This document shows positions 43,633 to 43,704 of a stretch of 43,704 bases of DNA, in pieces. The translations under genes were made by a program, and so were the position numbers. Each line of letters begins with the position of its first letter. Position 1 is the first letter of the stretch. This stretch comes from Methanosarcinales archaeon. GTDB taxonomy: Archaea; Halobacteriota; Syntropharchaeia; Alkanophagales; Methanospirareceae. The notes under the pieces are model-generated. The model made no database searches and was not told the DNA's origin. It worked only from the letters and a program-made list of their open reading frames with translations. Location: the NCBI GenBank assembly GCA_030611585.1, contig JAUWPM010000006.1, forward strand, positions 1-43,704, in the 5' to 3' direction.

Positions 43633-43704
43633 TACCAAAACTCAGGTGCGAGAGTTGGTAAGGAGGGTCTGGCTCCTTACTGAGTCTGCCCCCTTATATT
43701 GGTT

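Overview
Organism. The window is archaeal and most likely from a methanogen- or ANME-related euryarchaeon. The evidence is an archaeal 16S-tRNA-Ala-23S rRNA cluster with tRNA-Cys downstream, a 23S processing stem, a group II chaperonin relative, archaeal RNase P subunits Rpp30 and Pop5, a 3-isopropylmalate dehydratase/homoaconitase large subunit, an XPD-type helicase, SecF, an archaeal-size PurL, and AT-rich TATA-like promoters. Assignment to a genus or to ANME-1 is inference and needs a 16S/23S tree.

Layout. 1-4.1 kb: 3' end of 16S rRNA, tRNA-Ala(TGC), full 23S rRNA, no 5S, tRNA-Cys(GCA). 4.3-6.8 kb: glutaredoxin-like protein coupled to anaerobic ribonucleotide reductase NrdD, followed by a transposase tail. 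7.0-11.0 kb: a PIN-domain pair, a decayed gene, a three-gene envelope/secreted cluster and a NERD nuclease-like protein. 11.0-21.4 kb: mostly housekeeping genes, namely the aconitase-family large subunit, an unusual chaperonin paralogue with all three ATP-site motifs altered, a CBS protein coupled to a CPA2 antiporter, an exported Lon-like serine protease, RNase P p30 and Pop5 separated by a small repeat, a site-2 protease with CBS domains, a PRC-barrel protein, a Thg1-like protein, a DUF89 protein and a tRNA with anticodon CAT.

21.5-37.7 kb is a dense defence and toxin-antitoxin island. It holds AbiEi/AbiEii, three HicAB loci (two with decayed toxins), two copies of a DUF104-type antitoxin (one followed by a frameshifted RelE), DUF433/DUF5615, an orphan YgiT-type antitoxin, a MazF pair and UPF0175/DUF3368. 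It also holds a two-gene operon of a winged-helix/NucS-type nuclease and a DUF262-HNH-AlbA_2 fusion, a small membrane protein with a 42-residue partner ORF, and a full-length type IIG restriction-modification enzyme. Between these modules lie two families of minus-strand gene relics. One consists of three copies of the 3' end of a type IIG gene like the intact one. The other consists of six fragments of one gene that has no intact copy here. Fold-back repeats and a segmental duplication add to this, so the island looks repeatedly rearranged through shared sequence.

37.7-43.7 kb returns to core functions: XPD/Rad3-type helicase, a conserved-looking unknown, SecF without SecD, and PurL, ending in hairpin-forming sequence.

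The strongest candidates for new biology are the NucS/DUF262-AlbA operon, the relic families and their link to TA modules, and the ATP-site-deficient chaperonin paralogue.
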